Of a stretch of DNA of 64,000 bases, positions 41,496 through 54,638 are shown one piece after another. Location: positions 1-64,000 of the forward strand of contig CAVSIP010000003.1 of the NCBI GenBank assembly GCA_963728075.1. The letters run 5' to 3'. The notes beneath the pieces were generated by a model. The model worked only from the letters and a program-made list of their open reading frames with translations. It did not search any database and was not told the DNA's origin. The stretch is from CAVSIP01 sp963728075. GTDB taxonomy: Bacteria; Actinomycetota; Actinomycetes; JAFAQI01; DASSKL01. Made by a program: the position numbers and the translations under genes. The first letter of the stretch is position 1; every line of letters begins with the position of its first letter.

Positions 41496-44400
41496 AGTAC
41501 TCGACCTCCTGCGACGCGGCGGCGGATCACCGTGACCTCGTCGCGCTGGTTGCCGGTCGGGCCGAGGTAGTTGAAGGCGTACGACAGCTGCGCGTAGCCG
41601 CCGATGAGGTGGGTCGGCTTGATCAGCAGCCGGGTGGCCGAGTTGTGGATGCCACCCCGCTTGCCGGAGGTCTCGGCGATCGGCACGTCCACGACCCGTT
41701 CCTGGGCGTGGTACATGTACACGGTCCCTTCGGGCATCCGGTGCGACACGATCGCCCGCGCGACCACGACGCCGTTGCGGTTGACCGCCTCGATCCAGTC
41801 GTTGTCGCCCACCCCGACCTTCGCCGGCGTCCTGCGGCGCTCATCCAGATCGTCGGGCCGCCGCGCGACAGCGACAGCATGAACAGGTTGTCCTGGTACT
41901 CCGAGTGGATCGACCACTTCGAGTGCGGGGTGAGGTAGCGGACGGTCACGCCCAGCTCGCCGGTCTCGCCGATCCGTGGCTCGCCGAAGAGCTGGTGCAT
42001 GTCGAGCGGCGGACGGAACACCGGCAGCTGCTCGCCCAGCTCGGCCATCCAGTCGTGGTCGAGGAAGAAGTGCATCCGCCCGGTCAGGGTGTGCCAGGGC
42101 TTCGACCGCTCGACGTTGATGACGAACGGCGAGTAGCGCCGCCCGCCGTGCTCGGAGCCGGACCACTCCGGTGAGGTGATGACGGGCGTGGGGCGCGCCT
42201 GGGTGTCGGCGAAGGAGATCTGCTTCCCCTCGTGCTCGGCGGCGAGGTCGGCGAGCTGCGTGCCGGTGCGCTTCTCGAGCGTGCGGAAGCCCTGCACCGC
42301 GAGGTGACCGTTCGTCGTCCCGGACAGCGCGAGGATCGCCTCGCAGGCATGGGCGTCCTGCGCCAGCGACGGCCGCCCGTCCGTCGCGCCGCCGCGGACG
42401 ACGCCGTTCTTGTGCGCGCAGGTACTCGCAGCGCCTGCGTGACGTCGAACGTGACGCCCTTCGTGGTCGACCCGGCCGACTCCGCGAGCGGCCCGATGGC
42501 GGCCATCCGGTCGGCGACGGCGCCGTAGTCGCGCTCGACGACCACGCGAGCTTCGGGAAGTTGACCCCCGGTGCGGGTCGGCTGCCGTCGACCCGCCAGT
42601 CGTTGACGACGCCGCGCGGTGCCGCCATCTCGTCAGGGGTGTCGTGCAGCAGCGGCGCCGCGTACGAGGTCGCGACGAACCCGAGCCGTGGCGGCCCGCG
42701 AGCTCGCTGAACTTGCGGGCGATCGCGTGGAAGGCGTCGAAGTCGGTGCGGGTCTGCCACGGCGGCGCGATGGCCGGCGATGAACGCGTGCACGAACGGA
42801 TGCATGTCGGTGCTGGACAGGTCGTGCTTCTCGTACCACGTGGCGGCCGGCAGCACGATGTCGCTGAACAGCGTCGTCGAGGTCATTCGGAAGTCGAGCG
42901 ACAGGAGCAGGTCGAGCTTGCCCTCCGGCGCCTCGTCGTGCCAGACGACGTGCTCCGAGCGCCGCTCCGGCGGCGTCTCCTCCGCGCGGACGGACGACCT
43001 CGGCGCCGACGAGGTGCTTGAGGAAGTACTCGTTGCCCTTGGCCGAGGAGCCGAGCAGGTTCGCGCGCCAGATCGTGAGCGATCCGCGGGGCCAGTTCTC
43101 CGGGCGTCGGGGTCCTCGCAGGCGAACCGCAGCGCGGCCGCTGCCTGGACCTGGTCGACGACGAACGTCGGCGGGTGGCTGTCCGGCGCGCTCGGCGGCG
43201 TCGGCGAGCGTCGAGCGGTGCTGCAGTTGAACGTCGGGTAGGAGGGCATCCAGCCGAGCCGTGCCGATCGTCGCGATCAGGTCGGCGGGCGGACTGCCCG
43301 GTGAAGCGGCCGTCGCCGAGCGGCGAGGACAGGTGGCTCGCGTCCGCCGTGTCGTAGCGCCACTGGTCGGTGGCGAGGTACCAGAAGGCGGTGCCGATCA
43401 TCGTGCGCGGCGGGCGCTGCCAGTCGCTGGCCGTGGCCAGCATCGCGTGCCCGGTGAGGGGGCGGACCTTCTCCTGCCCGACGTAGTGCGCCCAGCCGCC
43501 GCCGTTGCGGCCCTGGCAGCCGGTCAGGGTGACCAGGGCGAGGAACGCCCGGTAGATCGTGTCGGAGTGGAACCAGTGGTTGGTCCCTGCCCCCATGACG
43601 ATCATCGACCGGCCGCCGGACTCCTCGGCGTTGCGGGCGAACTCACGGCCGAGCCGGGCGGCGGTCGCTGCCGGGACCGACTGGTCAGGGACTCCTGCCA
43701 GGCCGGGGTGTAGGGCTGCGAGGCGTCGTCGTAGCCGCTCGGCCACGCACCCGGCAGACCCGGACGCCCGACCCCGTACTGCGCGAGCAGCAGGTCGAAC
43801 ACGGTCGTGACGAGCCGGTCGGCGACCCGCCGGACCGGGACGCCCCGGCGCATGCACGCCGCCGCTGCCGTCCGGCTCGTCGAAGCGGGGCGAGCAGGAT
43901 CTCCGCGGTTTCGCCGCCGTCACCGGCCAGGGTGAGCAGCGGGTCGACGTCCCCGAGATCGAGGTTCCAGCGCCCTGCCCCGCTCTCGCCGTACCGGTGA
44001 CCGAGCGAGCCGTTGGGGACCACCGCCTCACCGGTTGCTGCGTCGAGGAGAACCGTCTTGAACGCGGCGTTGTCGCTCTGCGCGACCGTCCCACCGAGGT
44101 CGGCGGCGGTGAGGAACTTGCCCGGAACATGGGCGCCGTCCCGCTCGTCGAGCGTGACGAGGAACGGGAGGTCGGTGAAGCGCTTCACGTAGTCGGTGAA
44201 GGCCGGCGTGGTCCGGTCGACGAAGAACTCGCGCAGGATGACGTGCCCCATGGCCATGGCCAGCGCGCCGTCGGTGCCGGGTGCGGCGGCAACCCACTCG
44301 TCGGCGAACTTGACGTTGTCGGCGTAGTCCGGCGAGACGGCGACGACCTTCTGCCCGCGGTAGCGCGCCTCGGTCATCCAGTGCGCGTCGGGCGTGCGGG

Positions 44401-45307
44401 TGACCGGCAGGTTGGAGCCCCACATCATCAGGTAGGAGGCGTCCCACCAGTCGCCCGACTCGGGGACGTCGGTCTGGTCGCCGAAGACCTGCGGAGAGGC
44501 GACCGGCAGGTCGGCGTACCAGTCGTAGAACGACAGCATGGCGCCGCCGATGCAGCGAGATGAACCGGGCGCCCGACGGCGTGCGACACCATGCTCATCG
44601 CCGGGATCGGCGAGAAGCCGACGACGCGGTCCGGGCCCCAGCGCCTGGATCGTGTGCACGTGCGCTGCAGCGACGATCTCGACGGCCTCGTCCCACGTGG
44701 CGCGCACGAGGCCGCCCTTGCCGCGGGCGCTGACGTACCGCGGCCGGCGCTCGGGGTCGCCGACGATGTCGGCCCACGCGGCGACCGGGTCGCCGTCGTG
44801 GCGGGCCTTCGCCTCGCGGAACAGCTCCAGCAGCACGCCCCGGACGTACGGGTAGCGGACCCGGGTGGGCGAGTAGGTGTACCAGGAGAACGCCGCGCCC
44901 CGGGGGCAGCCGCGCGGCTCGTACTCCGGGCTGTCCGGCCCCACCGACGGGTAGTCCGTCTGCTGCGCCTCCCAGGTGATGATCCCGTCCTTGACGTAGA
45001 CCTTCCACGAGCACGAGCCGGTGCAGTTCACCCCGTGGGTGGAGCGGACGACCTTGTCGTGGGACCAGCGGTCGCGGTAGAAGGTGTCCGCGTCGCGGCC
45101 GCCGACCTGGTGCAGCGTCCGCAGGTCGTCGGACACGGCCCCCTTGCGGAGGAAGCGGCCGGCCCGGACCAGCGCCGCGGTCAGCTCGTCGTCCAGACCG
45201 CGGTCCGCGTGTCGCGAGCGGTCCAGTGCCGTGGGACCTCCCGAGTCGGGCCAGGGGAACTGCCTTGTGGGTGGGTCGTCACCCGACCGTACTGGCCTGA
45301 CCCTCAT
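41495..45307 (-). pseudogene. narG: Respiratory nitrate reductase alpha subunit NarG (multiple frameshifts)
   Basis: The molybdenum catalytic subunit. The N-terminal Fe-S motif is STHGVNCTGSCSWKVYVKDG with a third Cys in YEPRGCPRGAA; then IGGAMLSFYDWYADLPVASP, YLMMWGSNLPVTRTPDAHWM and the C-terminal VTPHSKWSIHSEY-type block. No Tat signal is seen, as in other cytoplasm-facing NarG. Many single-base breaks split it (e.g. ~44630, 44555, 43870, 43100-42450, 41850, 41530). Where I checked, deleting one extra base restores the conserved reading. The start at 45307 is MRVRPVRSGDD. Confidence 0.85.
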
Positions 45308-45435
45308 GGCCGAAAGGCGTGGTCCGTCCGGGCCGGAGTCCCGCCAGGGGTTGGGACCTTGGTCCCACGGTGTGCACAGGCGTCCGACGGGAAGACTCGA
45401 GGCGGTCGATTCCCGTACCCATCGAGGAGAGCTCC
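45308..45435. promoter_or_regulatory. narG/narK divergent promoter region with DosR-like palindrome
   Basis: Within the 128-bp divergent spacer, TGGGACC-TT-GGTCCCA (45352-45367) is a perfect inverted repeat. It resembles the DosR/DevR box core GGGACTWWAGTCCC of actinobacterial hypoxia/NO regulons, with C/G in place of the inner T/A. One site centred here could control both directions. No response regulator lies in the window. Confidence 0.6.
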
Positions 45436-46774
45436 GTGCGGACCAACGCCGCGCAGCAGGCGCACGGCTCCGTGACCCGCGCACGGGGTCGCCGATCAAG
45501 GGCTCTGCCAAGCAGGCCCTGCTGGCTCGCGACCTTCGGCTTCTTCGGCGGCTTCGCCGGAGTGTCGATCTTCGGCCCGCTGGTGCCGAAGTTCAAGGAC
45601 CTGCTCGGAGCTGACGCCCTTCGCGGCCGGCATGCTCGCCGCCGATCCCGAGCCTGACCGGCTCGCTGCTGCGGATCCCGTTCGGTGCGGCGGTCGACAA
45701 GATCGGCGGCGAGCCGCCCGTTCCTCGCACTGCTCGCGATCGCGAACGTCGGCGTCGTCGCGCTGCTCGTCCTGCTCGCGACGTCGCTACCCGGACGGCA
45801 TGGGCGGCACGTACCCGCTCCTGCTCCTGCTCGGCGCGCTGATCGGCTGCGGCATCGCGACGTTCTCCGTCGGCATCGGCCAGGTCTCCTACTGGTTCCG
45901 GCGCGGGGACCAGGGTGGCGCGCTCGGGACGTACGCCGGGCTGGGCAACACCAGCCCGGGCCTGTCCACGATCATGCTGCCGATCGCGGTGGGTTCGCTC
46001 GGCATGGTGGGCGCCTACAGCGTCTGGTACGCGATCCTCGCCGCGATCACGCTCGTGTACGCGCTGTTCATCTCCGACGCCCCGTTGTTCCAGATCCGGG
46101 CGGCCGGCAGCGAGCCGGACGTGGCGCGGATGCGTACCAACGACGAGCTGGTGCCGACCGGCAGCGCGAAGGTGGGCCTGCAGTACGCCGCGCGGGTGCC
46201 CGCGACCTGGGCCCTGGTCTTCTTCTACTTCCTGTCCTTCGGTGGCTTCCTGGCGCTGACGTCGTGGCTGCCCACGTACTGGAGCGAGATGTACGGCGAG
46301 CCGCTGCGCACGGCAGGCCTGCTCACCGCGACGTTCTCCCTGATCTCCGCGCTCGTCCGGGTCCCCGGCGGCCTGCTGTCCGACCGCCTGCCCATCCGCT
46401 ACGCGCTCAGCGGCAACTTCCTGCTCATGCTGGCGGGGATCCTCGTCGTGTCGTTCTCCTCGACCTTCTGGCTGTCCCTGCTGGGCACGGTCCTCGTCGG
46501 CGTGGGGATGGGGCTGCAGAACGCGATCGTGTTCAAGCTGCTGCCCAAGTACGTCCCGGACGCCGTCGGGGGTGCCGGCGGCTGGGTCGGCGGCCTCGGC
46601 GCCTTCGGCGGGTTCGTGATCCCGCCGCTCATGGGCGTTGTGACCGGCCTGGTCGGGGGCGAGGTGGGCTACGCGCGCGGGTTCCTGCCCGTCGCCGGTC
46701 TGATCCTGCTCGCGCTGCCCGTCGTGGCCTGGCTCCACCGATGGAGCGAGGCGCACGGGCACGGAGTTCGTTGA
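45436..46774 (+). pseudogene. narK: NarK-type nitrate/nitrite transporter (frame breaks near start)
   Basis: MFS protein. FGFFGGFAGVSIFGPLVPKF opens the first helix; IPFGAAVDKIGGE, GNTSPGLSTIMLPIAVGSLG and GGAGGWVGGLGAFGGFVIPP carry the Gly-rich NarK/nitrate signature. Four extra bases between 45610 and 45800 break the frame; after 45800 it is open to the end. The GTG at 45436 follows GAGGAGAGC. It exchanges nitrate and nitrite across the membrane for the NarGHI enzyme and feeds the nirK gene 4 bp downstream. Confidence 0.85.
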
Positions 46775-46778
46775 CCTC

Positions 46779-49316
<2,538 letters not shown>

Positions 49317-49352
49317 ACGTTTGCCGAGGGCGGTGCGTGACACAGTGAGGAC

Positions 49353-50684
49353 GTGCACACCGTCAACGCAGCCGAGGTGCACGCGCGGCTCTCCCGCCAT
49401 CTCCTGGTGGACGGCTTCCGGCTCGTGTACGACCCGGAGCGCAGCCAGGGATCCTGGTTCGTCGACGCGCGCACCGGCGATCGTTACCTCGACCTGTACT
49501 CGTTCTTCGCCTCCTCGCCGCTGGGCAGCAACCCACCGGGCCTGGTCGACGACGAGGCGTTCATGACGCTGCTGGCGCGCGTCGCCGCCAACAAGCCGGC
49601 CAACTCCGACGTGTACTCCACGCACCTGTGCGAGTTCGTCGAGACGTTCGCCCGCGTGCTCGGCGACCCGGCGCTGCCGCACCTGTTCTTCGTCGAGGGG
49701 GGAGCGCTCGCGGTCGAGAACGCGCTCAAGGCCGCGTTCGACTGGAAGAGCCGGCACAACGAGGCGCACGGCCGGGACCCGGCGCTGGGGACGCGGGTGC
49801 TGCACCTCACGCGGGCGTTCCACGGCCGCAGTGGCTACACGATGTCGCTGACCAACACCGAGCCGGTGAAGACCGCGCGCTACCCCACGTTCGACTGGCC
49901 GCGCATCGACGTACCGGCCGTCACCTTCCCGCTTGCCGACCACCTGGACGAGGTCGTCGCCGCGGAACGGCGCGCGCTCTCCCAGGCCGAGGCCGCGTTC
50001 GCCGCGCACCCGCACGACATCGCCTGCTTCATCGCCGAGCCCATCCAGGGCGAGGGCGGCGACAACCACATGCGGCCGGAGTTCCTCCAGCAGATGCAGC
50101 GGCTGTGCCACGAGCACGACGCGCTGTTCGTGCTGGACGAGGTGCAGACCGGCGTGGGTCTCACCGGCACCGCGTGGGCGTACCAGCAGATGGGGCTCGA
50201 GCCGGACATCGTCGCCTTCGCCAAGAAGGTGCAGGTCGGTGGCGTGATGGCGGGGCGCCGGGTCGACGACGTACCCGACAACGTGTTCACCACCAGCGGG
50301 CGCATCAACTCGACCTGGGGCGGCGGGCTGGTCGACATGGTCCGGTCCCGCCGCCTGCTGGAGCTCGTCGAGCAGGACGGCACGTTCGAGCACGCCGCGG
50401 ACGTCGGCGCCTGGTTCGGCGAGCAGCTGCGGCAGCTGCAGGGCCGCCACGCGGCCCTCGTCCGCAACGCCCGCGGCCGGGGCCTCATGTGCGCGATCGA
50501 CCTGCCCAGCCGGGCCACCCGGGACGCCGTGCTCAAGCAGCTGCGCGAGGTTGAGCACGTGCTGGCGTTGCCCTGCGGCGAGGCCTCCGTACGGTTCCGC
50601 CCCACCCTCAGCGTCACCCGCGACGAGCTGCGGCACGGTCTCGACGCCCTCGACCGCGTCCTCGCCACCACGGAGCCGGCATGA
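49353..50684 (+). CDS. lat: L-lysine 6-aminotransferase
   Basis: A class III PLP aminotransferase closely resembling the mycobacterial LAT: SFFASSPLGSNPPGLVDDEA, FIAEPIQGEGGDNHMRPEFL, DEVQTGVGLTGTAWAYQQMG, and the PLP Lys in AFAKKVQVGGVMAGRRVDDV (~residue 290). It moves the epsilon-amino group of lysine to 2-oxoglutarate, giving 2-aminoadipate semialdehyde. GTG 49353 is the start. The next gene encodes the dehydrogenase for that semialdehyde, so the two form a lysine-to-aminoadipate route. Confidence 0.92.
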   Translation: MHTVNAAEVHARLSRHLLVDGFRLVYDPERSQGSWFVDARTGDRYLDLYSFFASSPLGSNPPGLVDDEAFMTLLARVAANKPANSDVYSTHLCEFVETFARVLGDPALPHLFFVEGGALAVENALKAAFDWKSRHNEAHGRDPALGTRVLHLTRAFHGRSGYTMSLTNTEPVKTARYPTFDWPRIDVPAVTFPLADHLDEVVAAERRALSQAEAAFAAHPHDIACFIAEPIQGEGGDNHMRPEFLQQMQRLCHEHDALFVLDEVQTGVGLTGTAWAYQQMGLEPDIVAFAKKVQVGGVMAGRRVDDVPDNVFTTSGRINSTWGGGLVDMVRSRRLLELVEQDGTFEHAADVGAWFGEQLRQLQGRHAALVRNARGRGLMCAIDLPSRATRDAVLKQLREVEHVLALPCGEASVRFRPTLSVTRDELRHGLDALDRVLATTEPA

Positions 50685-50700
50685 GCCCGGCGGCCGGCCA

Positions 50701-50786
50701 CCCCTCTTCCGGGCGTTGGCGCCAACGCCGGGCGACACGCCGTACGGCATCCAGATACGGCGCCAGCGCCCAGCCGGCGGCGGGCC
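50701..50786 (+). repeat. Conserved intergenic palindromic element, copy B
   Basis: CCCCTCTTCCGGG leads into the palindrome GGCGTTGGCGCCAACGCC (50712-50729), then GACACGCCGTACGG and ATCCAGAT, ending about 20 bp before the RBS of the aldehyde dehydrogenase. It matches copy A at 26861-26945 (opposite strand, same sense relative to genes). The palindrome can fold in RNA as a 13-14 bp hairpin. Confidence 0.8.
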
Positions 50787-50823
50787 TGCGGGTCGCGCCC
50801 GATGACGTAGGGAGGGAGCCGGC

Positions 50824-52332
50824 ATGAGCACGCACCGTTCGGTGAACCCCGCCCGGCTGGACGACGTGGTCGCCGAGGTGGAGCTGACGACGGCGGACGG
50901 CTTTCTCGCGGCCTGCACGTCGGCGCGGCAGGCGCAGCGCGACTGGGCCGCCGTGCCGGCACCCGTACGCGGGCGGGTGATCGCCGCGGCCGGCCGGATC
51001 GTCGAGGCCAACAACGAGGCCCTCGCCCGCCTGGTGACCCGCGAGATCGGCAAGCCGTACGCCGAGTCGCTCGGCGAGGTGCAGGAGATCATCGACACCT
51101 GCGACTTCTTCCTCGGCGAGGGCCGGCGGCTGTACGGCCAGACCGTCCCGAGCGAGATGCCGGACAAGCAGCTGTTCACCTACCGCGTCCCCGTCGGTGT
51201 CGCGGCGGTCGTCACCGCCGGCAACTTCCCGGTCGCCGTCCCGTCCTGGTACCTCGTCCCGGCGCTGGTGTGCGGCAACGCGGTGGTCTGGAAGCCGGCC
51301 GAGTACGCTTCGGCCACCGCCCGGGCGCTGTTCGACATGTTCCGGGCCGCCGGCGTGCCCGACGGTGTGCTGCAGCTGGTCGTCGCCGACGGGCCGACGA
51401 CGTTCGCCGGGCTGGAGCAGGGCCTCGCCGCCGGCGTCATCGACAAGATCGGGTTCACCGGCTCGACGGCGGTGGGCAGCCGGATCGGCGAGCTCGCCGG
51501 GCGCCACCTGCAGACCCCGTGCCTGGAGCTCGGCGGCAAGAACCCGATGGTGGTCACCGCCGCCGGCGACCTCGACCTCGCGGTGCAGGGCGCGCTGTTC
51601 TCCGGCTTCGGTACGGCGGGGCAGCGATGCACGTCGCTGGGCACCGTGCTGGTCCACGCCTCCCGGCACGAGGAGTTCCTCGACCGCTTCGACGCTGCGG
51701 TGCGTGACGCACCGGTCGGCGACCCGATGCGGGACGTCGTCATGGGCCCGCTCATCAGCGAGTCGTTCGCGGCCCGCTTCGAGCAGTTCCTCGGCTGGGT
51801 GCAGCCGCACCACCGGGTGCTCGGCTCCACCGCCACCGGGCGCATCACCGCGGAGCACCCCCGCGAAGGTTTCGTCGGCGACCCGTCGGCCGGGCTCTAC
51901 TACCACCCGACGATCGTCGACGGCGTCCGCCCGGACGACCGCGTCTTCCGCGAGGAGACGTTCGGGCCGTTGGTCGGCGTCGCGGCGTACGACGACCTGG
52001 ACGAGGCGATCGCGCTGGCGAACGCGCCCGGGTACGGGCTGTCGTCGTCGATCTACACGACCGACCCGCAGGAGGCCTTCCGCTTCCGCGCCGGCATCAG
52101 TGCGGGGATGGTCAGCGTGAACAACTCCACGTCCGGAGCCGAGGCGCACCTGCCGTTCGGCGGCAACGGGCGCAGCGGCAACGGCAGCCGCCAGTCCGGC
52201 ATCTGGGTGCTCGACCAGTTCACCCGCTGGCAGTCGATGAACTGGGACTACTCCGGGCGGTTGCAGAAGGCGCAGATGGACGTGCAGGTGGTCGAGCCCG
52301 ACTACGAGCACCGGTTGCTCGAGGGACCGTGA
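50824..52332 (+). CDS. pcd: Aldehyde dehydrogenase, probable 2-aminoadipate semialdehyde dehydrogenase
   Basis: The ALDH fold is complete: VVTAGNFPVAVPSWYLVPAL, IGFTGSTAVGSRIGEL, the general base Glu in CLELGGKNPMVV (~236) and nucleophile Cys in FGTAGQRCTSLGTVL (~268). An excellent RBS (GGGAGGGAGCC) precedes ATG 50824. Its place directly after lat, and ahead of an E1 dehydrogenase, points to oxidation of 2-aminoadipate semialdehyde with NAD(P)+. The precise substrate is inferred from context. Confidence 0.87.
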   Translation: MSTHRSVNPARLDDVVAEVELTTADGFLAACTSARQAQRDWAAVPAPVRGRVIAAAGRIVEANNEALARLVTREIGKPYAESLGEVQEIIDTCDFFLGEGRRLYGQTVPSEMPDKQLFTYRVPVGVAAVVTAGNFPVAVPSWYLVPALVCGNAVVWKPAEYASATARALFDMFRAAGVPDGVLQLVVADGPTTFAGLEQGLAAGVIDKIGFTGSTAVGSRIGELAGRHLQTPCLELGGKNPMVVTAAGDLDLAVQGALFSGFGTAGQRCTSLGTVLVHASRHEEFLDRFDAAVRDAPVGDPMRDVVMGPLISESFAARFEQFLGWVQPHHRVLGSTATGRITAEHPREGFVGDPSAGLYYHPTIVDGVRPDDRVFREETFGPLVGVAAYDDLDEAIALANAPGYGLSSSIYTTDPQEAFRFRAGISAGMVSVNNSTSGAEAHLPFGGNGRSGNGSRQSGIWVLDQFTRWQSMNWDYSGRLQKAQMDVQVVEPDYEHRLLEGP

Positions 52333-54554
52333 CGGCGCCGGTCGAGACCGTCGACGCGCGGTTCGCCGACGCCGTGCGTGCCCTGCGGCCGGGGCCGGCG
52401 CGCGACCTGGACGCCCCCGTACGGGACGGCAGCGGGCTCACCGGCCGGCGCTGTCTCGAGCTGTTCGACGCGCAGGTGACCAGCCGCCACCTGGACCTGG
52501 CCGCCCGCGAGCTGCGCGCCTCCGGCGCCGGCTTCTACACGATCGGCTCGAGCGGGCACGAGGGCAACGCGGCGGTGGCGTCCGCGCTGCGCGCGTCCGA
52601 CCCGGCGCTGCTGCACTACCGCTCGGGGGCGTTCTACGTCGCCCGCGCGCAGCGGCACGGCGGCACCGACCCCGTACGGGACGTGCTGCTCGGCGTCTGT
52701 GCGGCCGCCGAGGAGCCGATCGCCGGCGGACGGCACAAGGTGTTCGGCCATCCGGACCTGGCCGTCATCCCGCAGACCTCGACGATCGCCTCGCACCTGC
52801 CCCGCGCCGTGGGTGTCGCCTTCGCCATCGAGCGTGCCGCGCGGCTGCGGGTGGACAGCGCGTGGGAGCGCGACGCCGTCGCGGTGGCCAGCTTCGGCGA
52901 CGCGTCGGCGAACCACTCCACGGCGACGGGAGCGCTCAACACGGCGAGCTGGATCGCCCACCAGCGGCTGCCGCTGCCGCTGCTGTTCGTCTGCGAGGAC
53001 AACGGCCTGGGCATCAGCGTGCGCACGCCACCCGGCTGGATCGCGGCCGCGTACGGCAACCGGGCGGGCCTGCGGTACTTCGCGGCGGACGGCTGCGACC
53101 TGGCTGCTGCGCACGACGCGGCGGCGGAGGCGGTGGCGTACGTCCGCGAGCGCCGCGCGCCCGCGTTCCTGCACCTGTCGGTCGTGCGCTTCCTGGGCCA
53201 TGCCGGCACCGACGTGGAGTCGGCGTACCGCACGCCGGCCGAGATCGCCGCCGACCTGGAGCGCGACCCTCTGGTCGGCACCGCGCGGCTGCTGGTCGGG
53301 GCGGGGCTGCTCACCCCCGACGACGTCGTGGACCGGTACGAGGCCACCCGTGAGCGCGTGCGCAAGGTCGCGGCCGAGGTCAGCGACCGGCCGCGGCTGT
53401 CGACCGCGGCCGAGGTGATGGCGCCGCTCGCGCCCCGCCACCCGGACCGGGTCGCCGAGCAGGCCGCGACGGCCCCGCCGGACGACGTGCGTGCCCGCCT
53501 GCACGACGGGCGCGTGCCGGAGGACCAGGGCGGCCTGACGCTGGCGCAGTCCCTCAACGCGGCGCTGGTCGACGCGCTCGCGGCCTACCCGCAGGCGCTG
53601 GTCTTCGGTGAGGACGTCGCGGTCAAGGGCGGCGTGTACGGCGTCACCCGCGGGCTGCACCGCCGGGCCGGCGCGGCGCGCGTGTTCGACAGCGTGCTGG
53701 ACGAGCAGTCGATCCTCGGCCTGGCACTGGGCAGCGGGCTGTCCGGGCTGCTGCCGATCCCGGAGATCCAGTACCTCGCCTACCTGCACAACGCCGAGGA
53801 CCAGCTGCGAGGGGAGGCGGCGACACAGCAGTTCTTCAGCCAGGGCCGGTACCGCAACCCGATGGTCGTGCGCGTCGCGGCGTACGGCTACCAGAAGGGG
53901 TTCGGTGGCCACTTCCACAACGACAACGCGGTCGGCGTGCTGCGCGACGTCCCCGGTGTGGTCATCGCGTCGCCGTCCCGGCCCGACGACGCCGCGGCGA
54001 TGCTGCGTACCTGCCTGGCCGCTGCCGACGTCGACGGCTCGGTCTGCGTGTTCCTCGAGCCCATCGCGCTCTACCACTCGCGCGACCTGTACGAGGAGGG
54101 CGACGGCGGCTGGCTCGCCCCGTACGCAGCCCCGCCCGACTGGGCGGGCGCGCACGTACCGCTCGGCGCGGCCCGGACGTACGGCGAGGGCACCGACCTC
54201 ACGATCGTGACCTTCGGCAACGGGGTGCCCATGTCGCTGCGCGTCGCGCAGCGGCTGGCCGCCGACGGCATCGGCGCCCGCACCGTCGACCTGCGCTGGC
54301 TGGCGCCGCTGCCGGTCGACGACCTGGTCCGCGCCGCCGGCGTCACGAGGCGCGTACTGGTGGTCGACGAGACCCGCCGGACGGGTGGGGTGTCCGAGGG
54401 GGTCGTCACCGCCCTGGTGGACGCCGGGTTCCGCGGCGCGGTCCGCCGGGTGGCGTCGGCGGACTCCTTCATCCCGCTCGGCGCGGCTGCGGAGCACGTC
54501 CTCGTCGCGGAGGCCGACATCGAGGCGGCCGCGCGCCGCCTGGTCGCTGGCTGA
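52329..54554 (+). CDS. Fused alpha/beta E1 component of a 2-oxoacid dehydrogenase
   Basis: One 741-aa chain holds both E1 halves. The alpha half (~40-340) has GSSGHEGNAAVASAL, HKVFGHPDLAV and the ThDP-binding SFGDASANHSTATGALNTAS. The beta half (~400-741) has VFGEDVAVKGGVYGVTRGLH, QYLAYLHNAEDQLRGEAATQ and RVLVVDETRRTGGVSEGVVT. GTG 52329 overlaps the ALDH stop. The expected lipoyl E2 and E3 are not in the window. In this operon 2-oxoadipate or a related lysine-derived oxoacid is the most logical substrate; branched-chain oxoacids are an alternative. Confidence 0.85.
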   Translation: MTAPVETVDARFADAVRALRPGPARDLDAPVRDGSGLTGRRCLELFDAQVTSRHLDLAARELRASGAGFYTIGSSGHEGNAAVASALRASDPALLHYRSGAFYVARAQRHGGTDPVRDVLLGVCAAAEEPIAGGRHKVFGHPDLAVIPQTSTIASHLPRAVGVAFAIERAARLRVDSAWERDAVAVASFGDASANHSTATGALNTASWIAHQRLPLPLLFVCEDNGLGISVRTPPGWIAAAYGNRAGLRYFAADGCDLAAAHDAAAEAVAYVRERRAPAFLHLSVVRFLGHAGTDVESAYRTPAEIAADLERDPLVGTARLLVGAGLLTPDDVVDRYEATRERVRKVAAEVSDRPRLSTAAEVMAPLAPRHPDRVAEQAATAPPDDVRARLHDGRVPEDQGGLTLAQSLNAALVDALAAYPQALVFGEDVAVKGGVYGVTRGLHRRAGAARVFDSVLDEQSILGLALGSGLSGLLPIPEIQYLAYLHNAEDQLRGEAATQQFFSQGRYRNPMVVRVAAYGYQKGFGGHFHNDNAVGVLRDVPGVVIASPSRPDDAAAMLRTCLAAADVDGSVCVFLEPIALYHSRDLYEEGDGGWLAPYAAPPDWAGAHVPLGAARTYGEGTDLTIVTFGNGVPMSLRVAQRLAADGIGARTVDLRWLAPLPVDDLVRAAGVTRRVLVVDETRRTGGVSEGVVTALVDAGFRGAVRRVASADSFIPLGAAAEHVLVAEADIEAAARRLVAG

Positions 54555-54638
54555 CCGCCGATCGGCGGTGAGGTGGCCGGGCGGCGCCGGTACGACGAGC
54601 CTCGCCGCTGCTGGTGGGTGCGTGTTACGTTCGAGCGT

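Noticed and set aside
38462..43249. Single open frame of about 1595 codons on the minus strand
   Set aside because: It is a chance concatenation of pieces of narG, narH, narJ and narI, created by indels that join their frames; these are four separate genes.
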